64,000 nt of DNA, taken from Rhodoferax sp. BAB1. GTDB lineage: Bacteria > Pseudomonadota > Gammaproteobacteria > Burkholderiales > Burkholderiaceae_C. The stretch spans positions 3,244,001-3,308,000 of the forward strand of contig NZ_CP054424.1 in the NCBI RefSeq assembly GCF_013334205.1. The letters run 5' to 3'. The position numbers and the translations under genes are program-made. The number at the start of each line of letters is the position of its first letter. The stretch's first letter is position 1. A model generated the notes under the pieces. That model saw nothing but the letters and a program-made list of their open reading frames with translations. It was not told where the DNA came from and made no database searches. This document shows, piece by piece, positions 26,164-35,361 of the stretch.

Positions 26164-26997
26164 TCAGAGCATGTCCAGAGCCGAGGGCCCGGCAGGCGGG
26201 AGAAACAGGCGGTCGAGTTCGGCCCGTTGCACAGCTTCGAGCGTGAATCCGCCCGCCGCTGCGTTCTCACGTACATGGGCCACGCTGGCCGATTTGGGGA
26301 TGGCGATCATCCCCTCCTGCCCCAGCAGCCAGGCCAGCGCGGCCTGGGCCGGCGTCACGCCGTGACGGCGCGCAAAGTCCTTGAGCCCCGGCTGGCGCAA
26401 CAGGCGGGCCTGCTCGATGGGCGAATAGGCCATGGTGACCATGCCGCGCTCGCGTAGCCAGGGTAACAACGCCCACTCAATGCCGCGGCGGCCCAGGTTG
26501 TAGAGCAGCTGGTTGGCTGCACAGGCCGAGCCGCCAGGCACGTCCCACAGCTCACGCATGTCGTCCAGGTCCAGATTGCTCACCCCCCAGTGGCGAATCT
26601 TGCCGACGCGCTGCAAAGCTTCGAAGGCCTCGACGGTCTCGGCCAGCGGGTGCTGGCCGCGCCAGTGCAGCAGGTAGAGATCAATGCAATCGGTCTTCAG
26701 ACGCTTGAGGCTGCGCTCGCAGGCGGCGATGGCCCCCAAGCGCGAGGCGTTGTGCGGGTAGACCTTGCTGACCACAAAGGCCTGCTCGCGCCGCCCGGCC
26801 AACGCCTCGCCCACCACCTCTTCGGCCCCGCCCTCGGCGTACATCTCGGCCGTGTCGATCAGCGTCAGGCCCAGGTCCAGGCCGATCTGAAGAGCCGCGA
26901 CCTCTGCCTGGCGCGCGCTGCGGTCCTCGCCCATGTACCAGGTGCCCTGGCCCAGGGCGGGCACCAGTTCACCCGAAGGTAAACGGACTTGCTTCAT
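26164..26997 (-). CDS. Aldo/keto reductase
   Basis: 277 aa TIM-barrel oxidoreductase. The catalytic tetrad is visible: Asp48 (LTLIDTAEMY), Tyr53, Lys78 (AFVVSKVYPHNAS) and His111 (LYLLHWRG). NADPH-binding segments near the C-terminus include AIPKSASVAHVRENAAA. It reduces aldehydes or ketones; substrate unknown. Its ATG overlaps the stop of the GlcG-like gene (ATGA), so the two are coupled. Confidence 0.92.
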   Translation of the reverse strand: MKQVRLPSGELVPALGQGTWYMGEDRSARQAEVAALQIGLDLGLTLIDTAEMYAEGGAEEVVGEALAGRREQAFVVSKVYPHNASRLGAIAACERSLKRLKTDCIDLYLLHWRGQHPLAETVEAFEALQRVGKIRHWGVSNLDLDDMRELWDVPGGSACAANQLLYNLGRRGIEWALLPWLRERGMVTMAYSPIEQARLLRQPGLKDFARRHGVTPAQAALAWLLGQEGMIAIPKSASVAHVRENAAAGGFTLEAVQRAELDRLFLPPAGPSALDML

Positions 26998-27401
26998 GCC
27001 GCGAACTTGGCAGCGATGAAGTCGGTGACCTGCTGGTCCTCGGCCGAGGTCAGGCCGCTGACGCCAATGGCACCGCGCAGCACGCCGTCCTTGTCCTTGA
27101 GCGGCGAGCCGCCGGGCAGGGCCGTGAGTTGCGGGTCACAAAAGTAGCCGATCGCTATGTTCTCGCGGTGCAGACGCTCCAGCACGGCCTGGGTGGTGAC
27201 GCCCAAACGCGCCGCGCTGTAACCCTTGCCTTGCGAGATGGCGACACTGCGTAGCGGTGCACCCTCCATGCGCACAAAAGCCAGCAGCAGGCCTGTGGCG
27301 TCACAGACCGAGACGCAGACCGGTTTCTTGAAGTTTTGTTCGGCATGCGCCATGGCCTGGTCGATCAGGTCACGGGCGATGGCGAGGGTAAGGTTGGACA
27401 T
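26994..27401 (-). CDS. GlcG/HbpS-like (DUF336) protein
   Basis: 135 aa. Family pattern: LTLAIARDLIDQAMAHAEQN, PVCVSVCDATGLLLAFVRME, ISQGKGYSAARLGVTT and LPGGSPLKDKDGVLRGAIGV, followed by GVSG. Members include HbpS heme-binding proteins and GlcG encoded with glycolate oxidase genes. In this genome glcEF lie 17 kb away, so a glycolate link is not shown. It overlaps the downstream aldo/keto reductase by 4 nt. Confidence 0.88.
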   Translation of the reverse strand: MSNLTLAIARDLIDQAMAHAEQNFKKPVCVSVCDATGLLLAFVRMEGAPLRSVAISQGKGYSAARLGVTTQAVLERLHRENIAIGYFCDPQLTALPGGSPLKDKDGVLRGAIGVSGLTSAEDQQVTDFIAAKFAA

Positions 27402-27445
27402 GACAGCTCCTGAGCATTCAATGCACAGGATTGTAGGAACAGGCC

Positions 27446-28813
27446 CTACTCCAGCGTGCGCAGCACCTGCAGCGCCTCTTCCACGCGCTCCACCGCGTGG
27501 ATGGTCAGGCCTTCGATGGCCTTCTTGGGCGCATTGGCCTTGGGCACCACGGCCACGCTGAAGCCCAGCTTGGCCGCTTCCTTCAGGCGCTCCTGACCGC
27601 GCGGCGCGGGCCGCACCTCGCCGGCCAGGCCCACTTCGCCGAAGGCCAGGAAACCCTTGGGCAGGGGCCTTCCGCGCAGCGAGGAGGTGATAGCCAGCAT
27701 CACCGCCAGATCGGCCGCCGGTTCGCTGATGCGCACGCCGCCGACGGCATTGACGAACACGTCCTGGTCCAGGCAGGCCACGCCGGCATGGCGGTGCAGC
27801 ACGGCCAGCAGCATGGCCAGGCGGTCGCGGTCCAGGCCCACGGACAGGCGCCGGGGCGACGGCCCGCCGCTGTCGACCAGCGCCTGGATCTCCACCAGCA
27901 TGGGGCGCGTGCCTTCCAGCGTGACCATCACGCAGCTGCCCGGCACGGGCTCGGCATGTTGAGAGAGGAAGATGGCGCTGGGGTTGCTCACACCCTTCAG
28001 GCCCTTCTCCGTCATGGCGAAGACGCCGATCTCGTTGACGGCGCCAAAGCGGTTCTTGATGGCACGGATCAGGCGGAAGCTGCTGTGCGTATCACCCTCG
28101 AAGTAGAGCACCGTGTCCACCATGTGCTCCAGCACACGCGGGCCGGCCAGCGCACCCTCTTTGGTGACATGGCCCACCAGCACGATGGCCGTGCCGCTGG
28201 CCTTGGCGGCGCGCGTGAGGTGGGCCGCGCATTCGCGCACCTGGGCCACCGAACCGGGCGCGGAGGTGAGCTGGTCGGAATACACGGTCTGGATGGAGTC
28301 GATCACGGCTATCGCCGGCTGGTGCGCATCCAGCGTGGCCAGAATCTTCTCGAGCTGGATCTCGGCCAACACCTGCACCCGCGAGCCGTCCAGCCCCAGG
28401 CGGCGCGCGCGCAGGGCGACCTGGGCGCCGCTTTCTTCGCCCGTGACGTAGAGCGTCTTCTGGCCGGCGCGCTGCAGCGCGTCCAGCGCCTGCAGCAGCA
28501 GCGTGGACTTGCCGATGCCCGGATCGCCACCGATCAGCACCACCCCGCCTTCGACGATGCCGCCGCCCAGCACCCGGTCCAGTTCGTCCTGACCGGTGGG
28601 TGTGCGCTCCACATCGGAAGCCTCGATGTCGGCCAGGGCGACCACCTCGGCGGTTTTCGCGAGCGCGGCAAAACGATTCTTGGTCGGCGCGGCGCTCTCC
28701 GCCACGGACTCGATCAGCGAGTTCCAGGCATTGCAATGCGGGCACTTGCCCAGCCACTTGGGACTGATGCCGCCGCACTCGTTGCAGGTGTAGATGGTCT
28801 TGTCTTTCGCCAT
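27446..28813 (-). CDS. radA: DNA repair protein RadA
   Basis: 455 aa. C4 zinc finger (CNECGGISPKWLGKCPHC), RecA-like ATPase with Walker A GGDPGIGKSTLL, the RadA-specific KNRFG motif (IRAIKNRFGAVNEIG), and a Lon-like C-terminal domain. It promotes branch migration during recombinational repair. First gene of the minus-strand cluster and divergent from hpaR across 124 bp. Confidence 0.97.
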   Translation of the reverse strand: MAKDKTIYTCNECGGISPKWLGKCPHCNAWNSLIESVAESAAPTKNRFAALAKTAEVVALADIEASDVERTPTGQDELDRVLGGGIVEGGVVLIGGDPGIGKSTLLLQALDALQRAGQKTLYVTGEESGAQVALRARRLGLDGSRVQVLAEIQLEKILATLDAHQPAIAVIDSIQTVYSDQLTSAPGSVAQVRECAAHLTRAAKASGTAIVLVGHVTKEGALAGPRVLEHMVDTVLYFEGDTHSSFRLIRAIKNRFGAVNEIGVFAMTEKGLKGVSNPSAIFLSQHAEPVPGSCVMVTLEGTRPMLVEIQALVDSGGPSPRRLSVGLDRDRLAMLLAVLHRHAGVACLDQDVFVNAVGGVRISEPAADLAVMLAITSSLRGRPLPKGFLAFGEVGLAGEVRPAPRGQERLKEAAKLGFSVAVVPKANAPKKAIEGLTIHAVERVEEALQVLRTLE

Positions 28814-28886
28814 CCGTGCATCGTACCCGAATACTGTATGAACTTACAGCCCGGGTAAGTCCGGGGCCTGTGGGTGCCGACCGGGC

Positions 28887-28921
28887 TTGAACACGGCCGC
28901 AAAACATTTAACATATTAAAT
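28887..28921. promoter_or_regulatory. Probable hpaR promoter and HpaR operator
   Basis: ATTTAA-CATA-TTAAAT (28906-28921) is a perfect 16-bp AT-rich palindrome, the size expected for a MarR-type dimer. It lies 17 bp before the hpaR start. A -35-like TTGAAC is at 28887-28892, and a -10 (AACATA or CATATT) would fall inside the palindrome. HpaR would therefore repress itself and the downstream genes by covering the -10 region; a homoprotocatechuate-type inducer is inferred from the family. Confidence 0.65.
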
Positions 28922-28937
28922 AAATCAAGGCCGACCC

Positions 28938-29372
28938 ATGTCCACGTCCTTTCGACACCGCAACCTGCCCCGCCTGCTGCTGCAGGCGCGCGAAGCCGTG
29001 ATGGCGCACACCCGCCCCGGCCTGCGCGCCCACGGCCTGAGCGACCAGCAGTGGCGTGTGCTGCGCGTGCTGGGCGAACACGGCGTGGTGGAGACCGGCA
29101 GGGTGGCGCGCGAGGCCTACATCCTCGGCCCCAGCCTGACCGGGGTGCTGACGCGCATGGAACGCGACGGCCTGATCCGCCGTGCGCGCGATGCCACCGA
29201 CCAGCGCCGCACCGTGGTCGAGGCCACGGACCAGGGCCGCCGGCTGGTGGACACGCTCTCGCACAGCATCGAGGCGCACTACGCCTGGATGGAAAAGTCG
29301 CTGGGCAAGGAAAAACTGGGCCAGCTCTACGGGCTGCTCGATGAACTGATCGCCCTGGAGGAACCGGCATGA
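28938..29372 (+). CDS. hpaR: HpaR, MarR-type repressor of the homoprotocatechuate operon
   Basis: 144 aa winged-helix MarR protein (LSDQQWRVLRVLGEHGVVET; LTGVLTRMERDGLIRRARDA; DQRRTVVEATDQGR). The N-terminal SFRHRNLPRLLLQAREAVM is typical of HpaR. AAGG sits about 8 nt upstream of the start. It heads the hpa genes and overlaps hpaG1 by ATGA, so the regulator is translated with its targets. Confidence 0.92.
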   Translation: MSTSFRHRNLPRLLLQAREAVMAHTRPGLRAHGLSDQQWRVLRVLGEHGVVETGRVAREAYILGPSLTGVLTRMERDGLIRRARDATDQRRTVVEATDQGRRLVDTLSHSIEAHYAWMEKSLGKEKLGQLYGLLDELIALEEPA

Positions 29373-30040
29373 GCATGGCGCCTGTCTGGTCTGCCGGCAC
29401 CGTCTACGGCGTGCTGCTCAACTCGAAAGATGAGTGGGACAGCTGGGCTGGGCGGATGAGCGAGCCCCCCTACAAGGCGCCGCCGAAGGCGCCGGTGCTC
29501 TATGTGAAGACGGCCAACACCTGGAGCGCCTGCGACGCCACCATTTCGGTACCCGGCCACGCGCCCGAGGTGGAAGTCGGTGCCAGCCTGGCCCTGGTGA
29601 TCGGCACCGCTGCGCACCAGGTCACCGCCACCGGCGCCCTGCAGCACGTGGCCGGCTACGTGCTGGTCAACGACCTCTCGTTGCCGCACGCCAGCTACTA
29701 CCGCCCGCCCGTCAAGTACAAGAACCTCGACGGTTTCCTTGGCATCGGGCCGCGCTGCGCCACACTGGATGAAGTGGGCGACCCGAGCCGGCTGCGGCTG
29801 GAGGTGCGCATCGACGGCCGGCTGCAGCAGACCGTGGACCTGGGGCGCATGCTGCGCCCGGCGGCGCAGCTGATCGCCGATGTCAGCGAGTTCATGACCC
29901 TGCGCCACGGCGACGTGCTGCTGCTGGGCCTGGGGGCCAAGCGGCCGCTGGCGCGCGCTGGACAGCGCATCGAGATCCGTGCCGGCGGCGTACCGGCGTT
30001 GGGCGTGCTGACGAACACGCTGGTGAAGGAGCAGGCATGA
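29369..30040 (+). CDS. hpaG1: Homoprotocatechuate pathway isomerase/decarboxylase, N-terminal subunit (FAH family)
   Basis: 223 aa. It matches the N-terminal half of the bifunctional HpaG enzyme (WSAGTVYGVLLNSKDEWDSW; YVLVNDLSLPHASYYRPPVK). The family converts 5-oxo-pent-3-ene-1,2,5-tricarboxylate (OPET) to 2-hydroxy-hepta-2,4-diene-1,7-dioate by decarboxylation and isomerisation. In enteric bacteria both halves are one polypeptide; here they are separate genes overlapping by ATGA, as with hpaR before it. Confidence 0.88.
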   Translation: MSMAPVWSAGTVYGVLLNSKDEWDSWAGRMSEPPYKAPPKAPVLYVKTANTWSACDATISVPGHAPEVEVGASLALVIGTAAHQVTATGALQHVAGYVLVNDLSLPHASYYRPPVKYKNLDGFLGIGPRCATLDEVGDPSRLRLEVRIDGRLQQTVDLGRMLRPAAQLIADVSEFMTLRHGDVLLLGLGAKRPLARAGQRIEIRAGGVPALGVLTNTLVKEQA

Positions 30041-30789
30041 AACACGCACGTGTCGCCTGCGACGGCGCCATCCACGACGCCACCGAGCGCGATGGTCGTC
30101 TGTTGCTGGCCGATGGGCGTCTGGTCGACTTCGATGCCGTGACCTGGCTGCCACCGTTGGCCCCCGTACCCTGGCCACGCACCGTGCTGGCCCTGGGCCT
30201 GAACTATGCCGACCATGCGAAAGAGCTCGCCTTCAAGGCCCCCGAGGAGCCGCTGGTCTTCATCAAGGGTGAAGGCTCGCTGATCGGTCACCGCGCGCAT
30301 ACCGTGCGCCCGGCCGGTGTGGACTACATGCACTACGAATGCGAGCTGGCCGTGGTGATCGGCCGGACAGCGAAGAAGGTCCGACGCGCCGACGCCTATG
30401 ACTACATCGCCGGCTACACGGTGGCCAACGACTACGCCATCCGCGACTACCTGGAGAACTGGTACCGCCCCAACCTGTGCGTGAAGAACCGCGACACCTG
30501 CACGCCGCTGGGGCCCTGGCTCGTTGACACGACCGATGTTCCGAACCCCATGAACCTGGCGCTCAGCACCACGGTCAACGGCAAGCTCACGCAATCGGGC
30601 CACACGCGCGACATGATCTTCAACGTGCCCTATCTGATCGAGTATTTCAGCAGCTTCATGACACTCAACCCCGGCGACCTGATCCTGACCGGCACGCCCG
30701 ACGGCATCGTCGATTGCCGGCCCGGCGATGTCATCGTCACCGAGATCGAGGGCCTCGGCGCCCTCGTCAACACCATCCGCACCGCATGA
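30037..30789 (+). CDS. hpaG2: Homoprotocatechuate pathway isomerase/decarboxylase, C-terminal subunit (FAH family)
   Basis: 250 aa. FAH fold with metal-binding acidic residues in VDYMHYECELAVVIGR and a substrate-binding region (GYTVANDYAIRDYLENWYRP; FSSFMTLNPGDLILTGTPDG). It corresponds to the C-terminal half of HpaG and likely carries the metal-dependent decarboxylation site. It is coupled to hpaG1 upstream and hpaE downstream by ATGA overlaps. Confidence 0.9.
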   Translation: MKHARVACDGAIHDATERDGRLLLADGRLVDFDAVTWLPPLAPVPWPRTVLALGLNYADHAKELAFKAPEEPLVFIKGEGSLIGHRAHTVRPAGVDYMHYECELAVVIGRTAKKVRRADAYDYIAGYTVANDYAIRDYLENWYRPNLCVKNRDTCTPLGPWLVDTTDVPNPMNLALSTTVNGKLTQSGHTRDMIFNVPYLIEYFSSFMTLNPGDLILTGTPDGIVDCRPGDVIVTEIEGLGALVNTIRTA

Positions 30790-32264
30790 ACACCGTCATC
30801 AACCACCTCATCAAGGGCAAGCCGGTCGCCGGCGTCGATTACTTCGAAACCGTCAACCCCGCCACGCAGGAAGTGCTGGCCGAAGTGGCCGCCGGTGGCG
30901 CGGCCGAAGTGCACGCGGCCGTGGCCGCCGCCAAGGATGCCTTCCCCAAGTGGGCCGGCCTGCCCGCCCCCGAGCGCGCCAAACTCATACGCAAGCTCGG
31001 TGACCTGATCACGCAGCACGTGCCCGAGATTGCGCGCATGGAGACCGACGACACCGGCCAGGTCATCGCCCAGACCGGCAAGCAGCTGATCCCGCGCGCG
31101 GCTGACAACTTCCATTACTTCGCCGAGATGTGCACGCGTGTGGACGGCCACACCTACCCCACGCCCACGCACCTGAACTACACGCTCTTCCACCCCGTGG
31201 GCGTGTGTGCGCTGATCAGCCCCTGGAACGTGCCTTTCATGACGGCCACCTGGAAGGTGGCGCCGGCCCTGGCCTTCGGCAACACCGCCGTGCTCAAGAT
31301 GAGCGAGCTCTCGCCGCTGACCGCGGCACGCCTGGGCGAACTGGCGCTGGAAGCCGGCATCCCGGCCGGCGTGCTCAACGTGGTGCACGGCTACGGCCAG
31401 GAAGCCGGCGAGCCGCTGTGCGCCCACCCGGACGTGCGCGCCATCTCTTTCACCGGGTCGACGGCCACCGGCAACCGCATCGTCAAGGCCGCGGGCCTGA
31501 AGAAGTTCAGCATGGAGCTGGGCGGCAAGAGCCCCTTCGTGATCTTCGACGACGCGGACCTGGACCGGGCGCTCGACGCCGCGGTCTTCATGATCTTCAG
31601 CAACAACGGCGAGCGCTGCACCGCGGGCAGCCGCATCCTGGTGCAGCAAAGCATCTACGCGGACTTCGTGCAGAAGTTCACCGAACGCGCCAAACGCATT
31701 ACCGTGGGCGACCCGCAGATTGATGCGACCATCGTCGGCCCCATGATCTCGGCCAAGCATCTGGCCAAGGTACGCAGCTACATCGAACTCGGCCCCAAGG
31801 AAGGTGCCACGCTGCTGTGCGGCGGGCTGGATCGCCCGTCCTACGCACCCGAATTGCCGGCGCGCGTGAACAAGGGCAACTACGTCTGGCCCACCGTGTT
31901 TGCCGACGTGGACAACCGCATGCGCATCGCGCAGGAAGAGATCTTCGGCCCCGTGGCCTGCCTGATCCCTTTCAAGGACGAAGCCGACGCGATTTGCCTG
32001 GCCAACGATATTCAATACGGCCTCTCCAGCTATGTCTGGAGCGAGAACCTGGGCCGCGCGCACCGCGTGGCCGGCGCCATCGAGGCCGGCATGTGCTTCG
32101 TCAACAGCCAGAACGTGCGGGACCTGCGCCAGCCCTTCGGCGGCACCAAGGCCAGCGGCACCGGGCGCGAGGGCGGCACCTGGAGCTACGAGGTGTTCCT
32201 GGAGCCAAAGAACGTCGCGGTGAGCATGGGCCATCACCACATCCCACACTGGGGAAGGGCATGA
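30786..32264 (+). CDS. hpaE: 5-carboxymethyl-2-hydroxymuconate-semialdehyde dehydrogenase
   Basis: 492 aa ALDH. It has SPWNVPFMTATWKVAPALAF, the NAD motif SFTGSTATGNRIVKAA, general-base Glu in MELGGKSPFV, and nucleophile Cys in NNGERCTAGSRI. It oxidises the ring-cleavage semialdehyde to the 2-hydroxymuconate with NAD+. The start at 30786 overlaps the hpaG2 stop (ATGA). The 87-bp gap after it contains the 12-bp palindrome GTGTCATGACAC (32284-32295) and otherwise nothing clear. Confidence 0.95.
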   Translation: MNTVINHLIKGKPVAGVDYFETVNPATQEVLAEVAAGGAAEVHAAVAAAKDAFPKWAGLPAPERAKLIRKLGDLITQHVPEIARMETDDTGQVIAQTGKQLIPRAADNFHYFAEMCTRVDGHTYPTPTHLNYTLFHPVGVCALISPWNVPFMTATWKVAPALAFGNTAVLKMSELSPLTAARLGELALEAGIPAGVLNVVHGYGQEAGEPLCAHPDVRAISFTGSTATGNRIVKAAGLKKFSMELGGKSPFVIFDDADLDRALDAAVFMIFSNNGERCTAGSRILVQQSIYADFVQKFTERAKRITVGDPQIDATIVGPMISAKHLAKVRSYIELGPKEGATLLCGGLDRPSYAPELPARVNKGNYVWPTVFADVDNRMRIAQEEIFGPVACLIPFKDEADAICLANDIQYGLSSYVWSENLGRAHRVAGAIEAGMCFVNSQNVRDLRQPFGGTKASGTGREGGTWSYEVFLEPKNVAVSMGHHHIPHWGRA

Positions 32265-32351
32265 AGCCCTTCCCCACCAGGGGTGTCATGACACTCACCC
32301 CACCCCGACCCTCCCCTTCCAGGGGCGGGCCACGAGTCCAGGAGACCATTC

Positions 32352-33275
32352 ATGGGTAAGCTCGCCTTGGCCGCCAAAATCACCCACGTCCCCTCGATCT
32401 ACCTCAGCGAGCTGCCCGGCCCGCGACTGGGCACGCGGCAGGACGCGATTGACGGCCACAAGGAAATCGGCCGGCGCTGCCGCGAACTCGGCGTGGACAC
32501 CATCGTGGTGTTCGACACGCACTGGCTGGTCAACGCCAACTACCACGTGAACTGCGCGCCGCACTTCAAGGGCCTGTACACCAGCAACGAACTGCCGCAC
32601 TTCATCAGCAACCTGGCCTACGAATTCCCGGGCAACCCGGCGCTGGGCCAGCTGCTGGCGAAAGTCTGCAGCGAACACGGCGTCGAGACCCTGGCCCATC
32701 CGGCCACCACCTTGGCGCCCGAGTACGGCACCCTGGTGCCCATGCGCTACATGAACGAGGACCAGCATTTCAAGGTGATCTCGGTCTCGGCCCTGTGCCA
32801 GGTGCACTACCTCAACGACAGCGCGCGCCTGGGCTGGGCCATGCGCCGCGCGGTGGAAGAGCATTACGACGGCACCGTCGCCTTCTTCGCCAGCGGCTCG
32901 CTCAGCCACCGCTTCGCGCAGAACGGTCTGGCGCCCGAGTACGCGCACAAGATCTGGAGCCCGCTGCTCGAACGTTTGGACCGCGACGTCATTCGCATGT
33001 GGCAGGGCGGCGAATGGCCGGCCTTCTGCGAGATGCTGCCCGAGTACGCCAGCAAGGGCCATGGGGAGGGTTTCATGCACGACACGGCCATGCTGCTGGG
33101 CGCGCTGGGCTGGTCCGAATACACGGGCCGGGCCGAGATCCTCACACCCTACTTCGGCGCTTCCGGCACCGGCCAGCTCAATGCCGTGTTCCCGGTGCTG
33201 CCGGTGCAGGGCCGCGCCATCCCGGCGGCCCAGGCCTCCAGTGCCACCGGCTACCGCGCCTTTCCCCGTCTCTGA
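32352..33275 (+). CDS. hpaD: 3,4-dihydroxyphenylacetate 2,3-dioxygenase (extradiol, LigB superfamily)
   Basis: 307 aa. Class III extradiol fold: AAKITHVPSIYLSELPGPRL, VVFDTHWLVNANYHVNCAPH, and SGSLSHRFAQNG with His residues for Fe(II). It cleaves homoprotocatechuate proximal to the side chain, giving CHMS for HpaE. AGGAGA lies 7 nt before ATG 32352. Confidence 0.94.
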   Translation: MGKLALAAKITHVPSIYLSELPGPRLGTRQDAIDGHKEIGRRCRELGVDTIVVFDTHWLVNANYHVNCAPHFKGLYTSNELPHFISNLAYEFPGNPALGQLLAKVCSEHGVETLAHPATTLAPEYGTLVPMRYMNEDQHFKVISVSALCQVHYLNDSARLGWAMRRAVEEHYDGTVAFFASGSLSHRFAQNGLAPEYAHKIWSPLLERLDRDVIRMWQGGEWPAFCEMLPEYASKGHGEGFMHDTAMLLGALGWSEYTGRAEILTPYFGASGTGQLNAVFPVLPVQGRAIPAAQASSATGYRAFPRL

Positions 33276-33284
33276 GAGTACGCC

Positions 33285-33710
33285 ATGCCTCACCTCGTCA
33301 TCCTCTACACGAACAACCTCGAAAAAGAGACCGACATGACGGCGCTGTGCCGCAGCCTGGCCGACGTCATGCTGGTGCAACACGACGAGAACGACAAGCC
33401 GGTCTTCCCCACCGGCGGCACGCGCGTGCTGGCCTACCCGGCCGCGCACTATGCCGTGGCCGACGACGGCACGGCCGGCAGGGCAGCGGGCGGCAGCGGC
33501 GACTACGCCTTCGTCTACCTCAATCTGCGCATGGGCCGTGGTCGCTCCCCCGCGGTCCACAAGCGCGCGGGTGACGCGCTGCTGATGGCCACCAAGGCGC
33601 ATTTCCAGCCCCTCTTCTCGCAGCGCCACATCGGCGTCACGCTGCAGATCGACGAAGGCCCGGAGGTCTTCGACGCCAAGCACAGCAACCTGCATCCTCT
33701 CTTCAAATGA
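33285..33710 (+). CDS. hpaF: 5-carboxymethyl-2-hydroxymuconate delta-isomerase
   Basis: 141 aa tautomerase-type protein ([55 protein letters not shown]). Pro is the first residue after Met, as the tautomerase superfamily requires for its catalytic N-terminal proline. It converts CHM to OPET. GAGAG precedes the start; it overlaps hpaH by ATGA. Confidence 0.92.
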   Translation: MPHLVILYTNNLEKETDMTALCRSLADVMLVQHDENDKPVFPTGGTRVLAYPAAHYAVADDGTAGRAAGGSGDYAFVYLNLRMGRGRSPAVHKRAGDALLMATKAHFQPLFSQRHIGVTLQIDEGPEVFDAKHSNLHPLFK

Positions 33711-34528
33711 GCGCCTTCACTGCAGAACTCACCCAACAACTGGCCGCCGAACTGCAGCAGGCGCAGGACACGCGCACGCAACTGGAGCATTTCTCCAGGC
33801 GTTTTGCCGGCATGAGCATCGAGGATGGCTACCGCGTCAGCCGCGCCTGGGTCGCCCTGCAGCTCGCCGCGGGCCGCCAGGTCATCGGCCACAAGATCGG
33901 CCTGACCTCGCGCGCCATGCAGCAGTCCAGCCAGATCGACGAGCCCGACTACGGCACCCTGCTCGACTCCATGCTGTATACCTGCACGCCAGGCCAGGTG
34001 CTGGACATCCCGGCTTCGCGCTTCATTGCGCCGCGCGTGGAAGTGGAACTGGCCTTCGTGCTCAAGGCGCCGCTCAAGGGCCCGAACGTCACGCAGGCGC
34101 AGGTGATCGCCGCCACCGACTACGTGACCCCGGCCATCGAGATCATCGACGCGCGCATCGAGCAGTTCGACCGCCATACGAAGGTCATGCGCAAGGTCTA
34201 CGACACCATCAGCGACAACGCGGCCAACGCGGGCATCGTGGTCGGCGCCGCGCGCGCCCAGCCAACCGAGGTGGACCTGCCCTGGGTCGGCGCCATCCTG
34301 CGCCAGAACGGCGTGGTGGAAGAGACCGGCCTGGCCGCCGGCGTGCAGGGCCACCCGGCCATCGGCATCGCCTGGCTGGCCAACAAGCTGGCCCCCTGGG
34401 GCGAACATCTCGAAGCCGGGCAGATCGTGCTGGCCGGCTCCTTCACGCGCCCGGTGCCCGGCAAGGCCGGCGACCTGTTCGAGGCCGACTACGGCCCTCT
34501 CGGTCCGTTGAATTTCCGTTTTGTCTGA
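33707..34528 (+). CDS. hpaH: 2-oxo-hept-4-ene-1,7-dioate hydratase
   Basis: 273 aa, FAH/hydratase family. [20 protein letters not shown], the metal-binding [14 protein letters not shown] and the C-terminal [14 protein letters not shown] are characteristic. It hydrates 2-oxohept-4-ene-1,7-dioate to 4-hydroxy-2-oxoheptanedioate. It is coupled to hpaF by ATGA and followed 9 bp later by hpaI. Confidence 0.94.
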   Translation: MSAFTAELTQQLAAELQQAQDTRTQLEHFSRRFAGMSIEDGYRVSRAWVALQLAAGRQVIGHKIGLTSRAMQQSSQIDEPDYGTLLDSMLYTCTPGQVLDIPASRFIAPRVEVELAFVLKAPLKGPNVTQAQVIAATDYVTPAIEIIDARIEQFDRHTKVMRKVYDTISDNAANAGIVVGAARAQPTEVDLPWVGAILRQNGVVEETGLAAGVQGHPAIGIAWLANKLAPWGEHLEAGQIVLAGSFTRPVPGKAGDLFEADYGPLGPLNFRFV

Positions 34529-34537
34529 GGACTCCGC

Positions 34538-35350
34538 ATGAAAACACCCGTCAACCCCTTCAAGCAGGCCATCGCCAGGCAGCAGGCCCAGATCGGCCTG
34601 TGGGTCAACCTGGGCCATCCCGTCAGCACCGAGATCTGCGCGGGCGCCGGCTTCGACTGGCTGCTGCTCGACGCCGAGCACTCGCCCAACACCCTGCCCA
34701 CCCTGCTCTCGCAGCTCCAGACCATCGCGGCCTATCCGGGCTCGCACCCGATCGGTCGTGTGCCGCTGGGCCACGGCGAGGCCGGCACGGCCACCATCAA
34801 GCAGTTCCTGGACCTGGGCTTCCAGACCCTGCTGGTGCCCATGGTGGACACGGCCGAGCAGGCCGCGGCGCTGGTGCAGGCCATGCGCTACCCGCCCGAG
34901 GGCGTGCGCGGCATGGCGGGCACACGCGCGGCGCGCTGGGGTCGTTACCCCAACTACGGCAAGGAGGCCAACGAGCAGGTCTGCCTGCTGGTGCAGGCCG
35001 AGTCGCGCACCGCACTCGACAACCTGGAGGCTATCGCCAGCACGCCCGGCGTGGACGGCGTTTTCATCGGCCCGGCCGATCTCTCGGCCTCGCTGGGCTA
35101 CATCGGCCAGGCCACGCACCCCGAAGTGCAGAAGGCCATCGACGATGCCATCCGCCGCATCGTGAAATGCGGCAAGGCCGCGGGCATCCTGATCAGCGAC
35201 GAGACGCTGGCGCGCCACTACCTGGCGATCGGCGCCAGCTTCGTCGCCGTGGGCCTGGACACGCAGATCCTGGTGCGCCAGACCTCGGCCCTGGCCGCAC
35301 TCTACAAAGGTGACATCAAGCCCCTGGCCGCCGGCGACAAGGTCTACTGA
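34538..35350 (+). CDS. hpaI: 4-hydroxy-2-oxoheptanedioate aldolase (class II, HpcH/HpaI)
   Basis: 270 aa TIM barrel. It has GLWVNLGHPVSTEICAGAGF, DWLLLDAEHSPNT, VPMVDTAEQAAALVQAMRYP, the Glu ligand in LLVQAESRTALDN and the Asp ligand in IGPADLSASLGY. It releases pyruvate and succinate semialdehyde, the last pathway step here. GAGGA precedes ATG 34538. Confidence 0.94.
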   Translation: MKTPVNPFKQAIARQQAQIGLWVNLGHPVSTEICAGAGFDWLLLDAEHSPNTLPTLLSQLQTIAAYPGSHPIGRVPLGHGEAGTATIKQFLDLGFQTLLVPMVDTAEQAAALVQAMRYPPEGVRGMAGTRAARWGRYPNYGKEANEQVCLLVQAESRTALDNLEAIASTPGVDGVFIGPADLSASLGYIGQATHPEVQKAIDDAIRRIVKCGKAAGILISDETLARHYLAIGASFVAVGLDTQILVRQTSALAALYKGDIKPLAAGDKVY

Positions 35351-35361
35351 GGAGCACGCCC

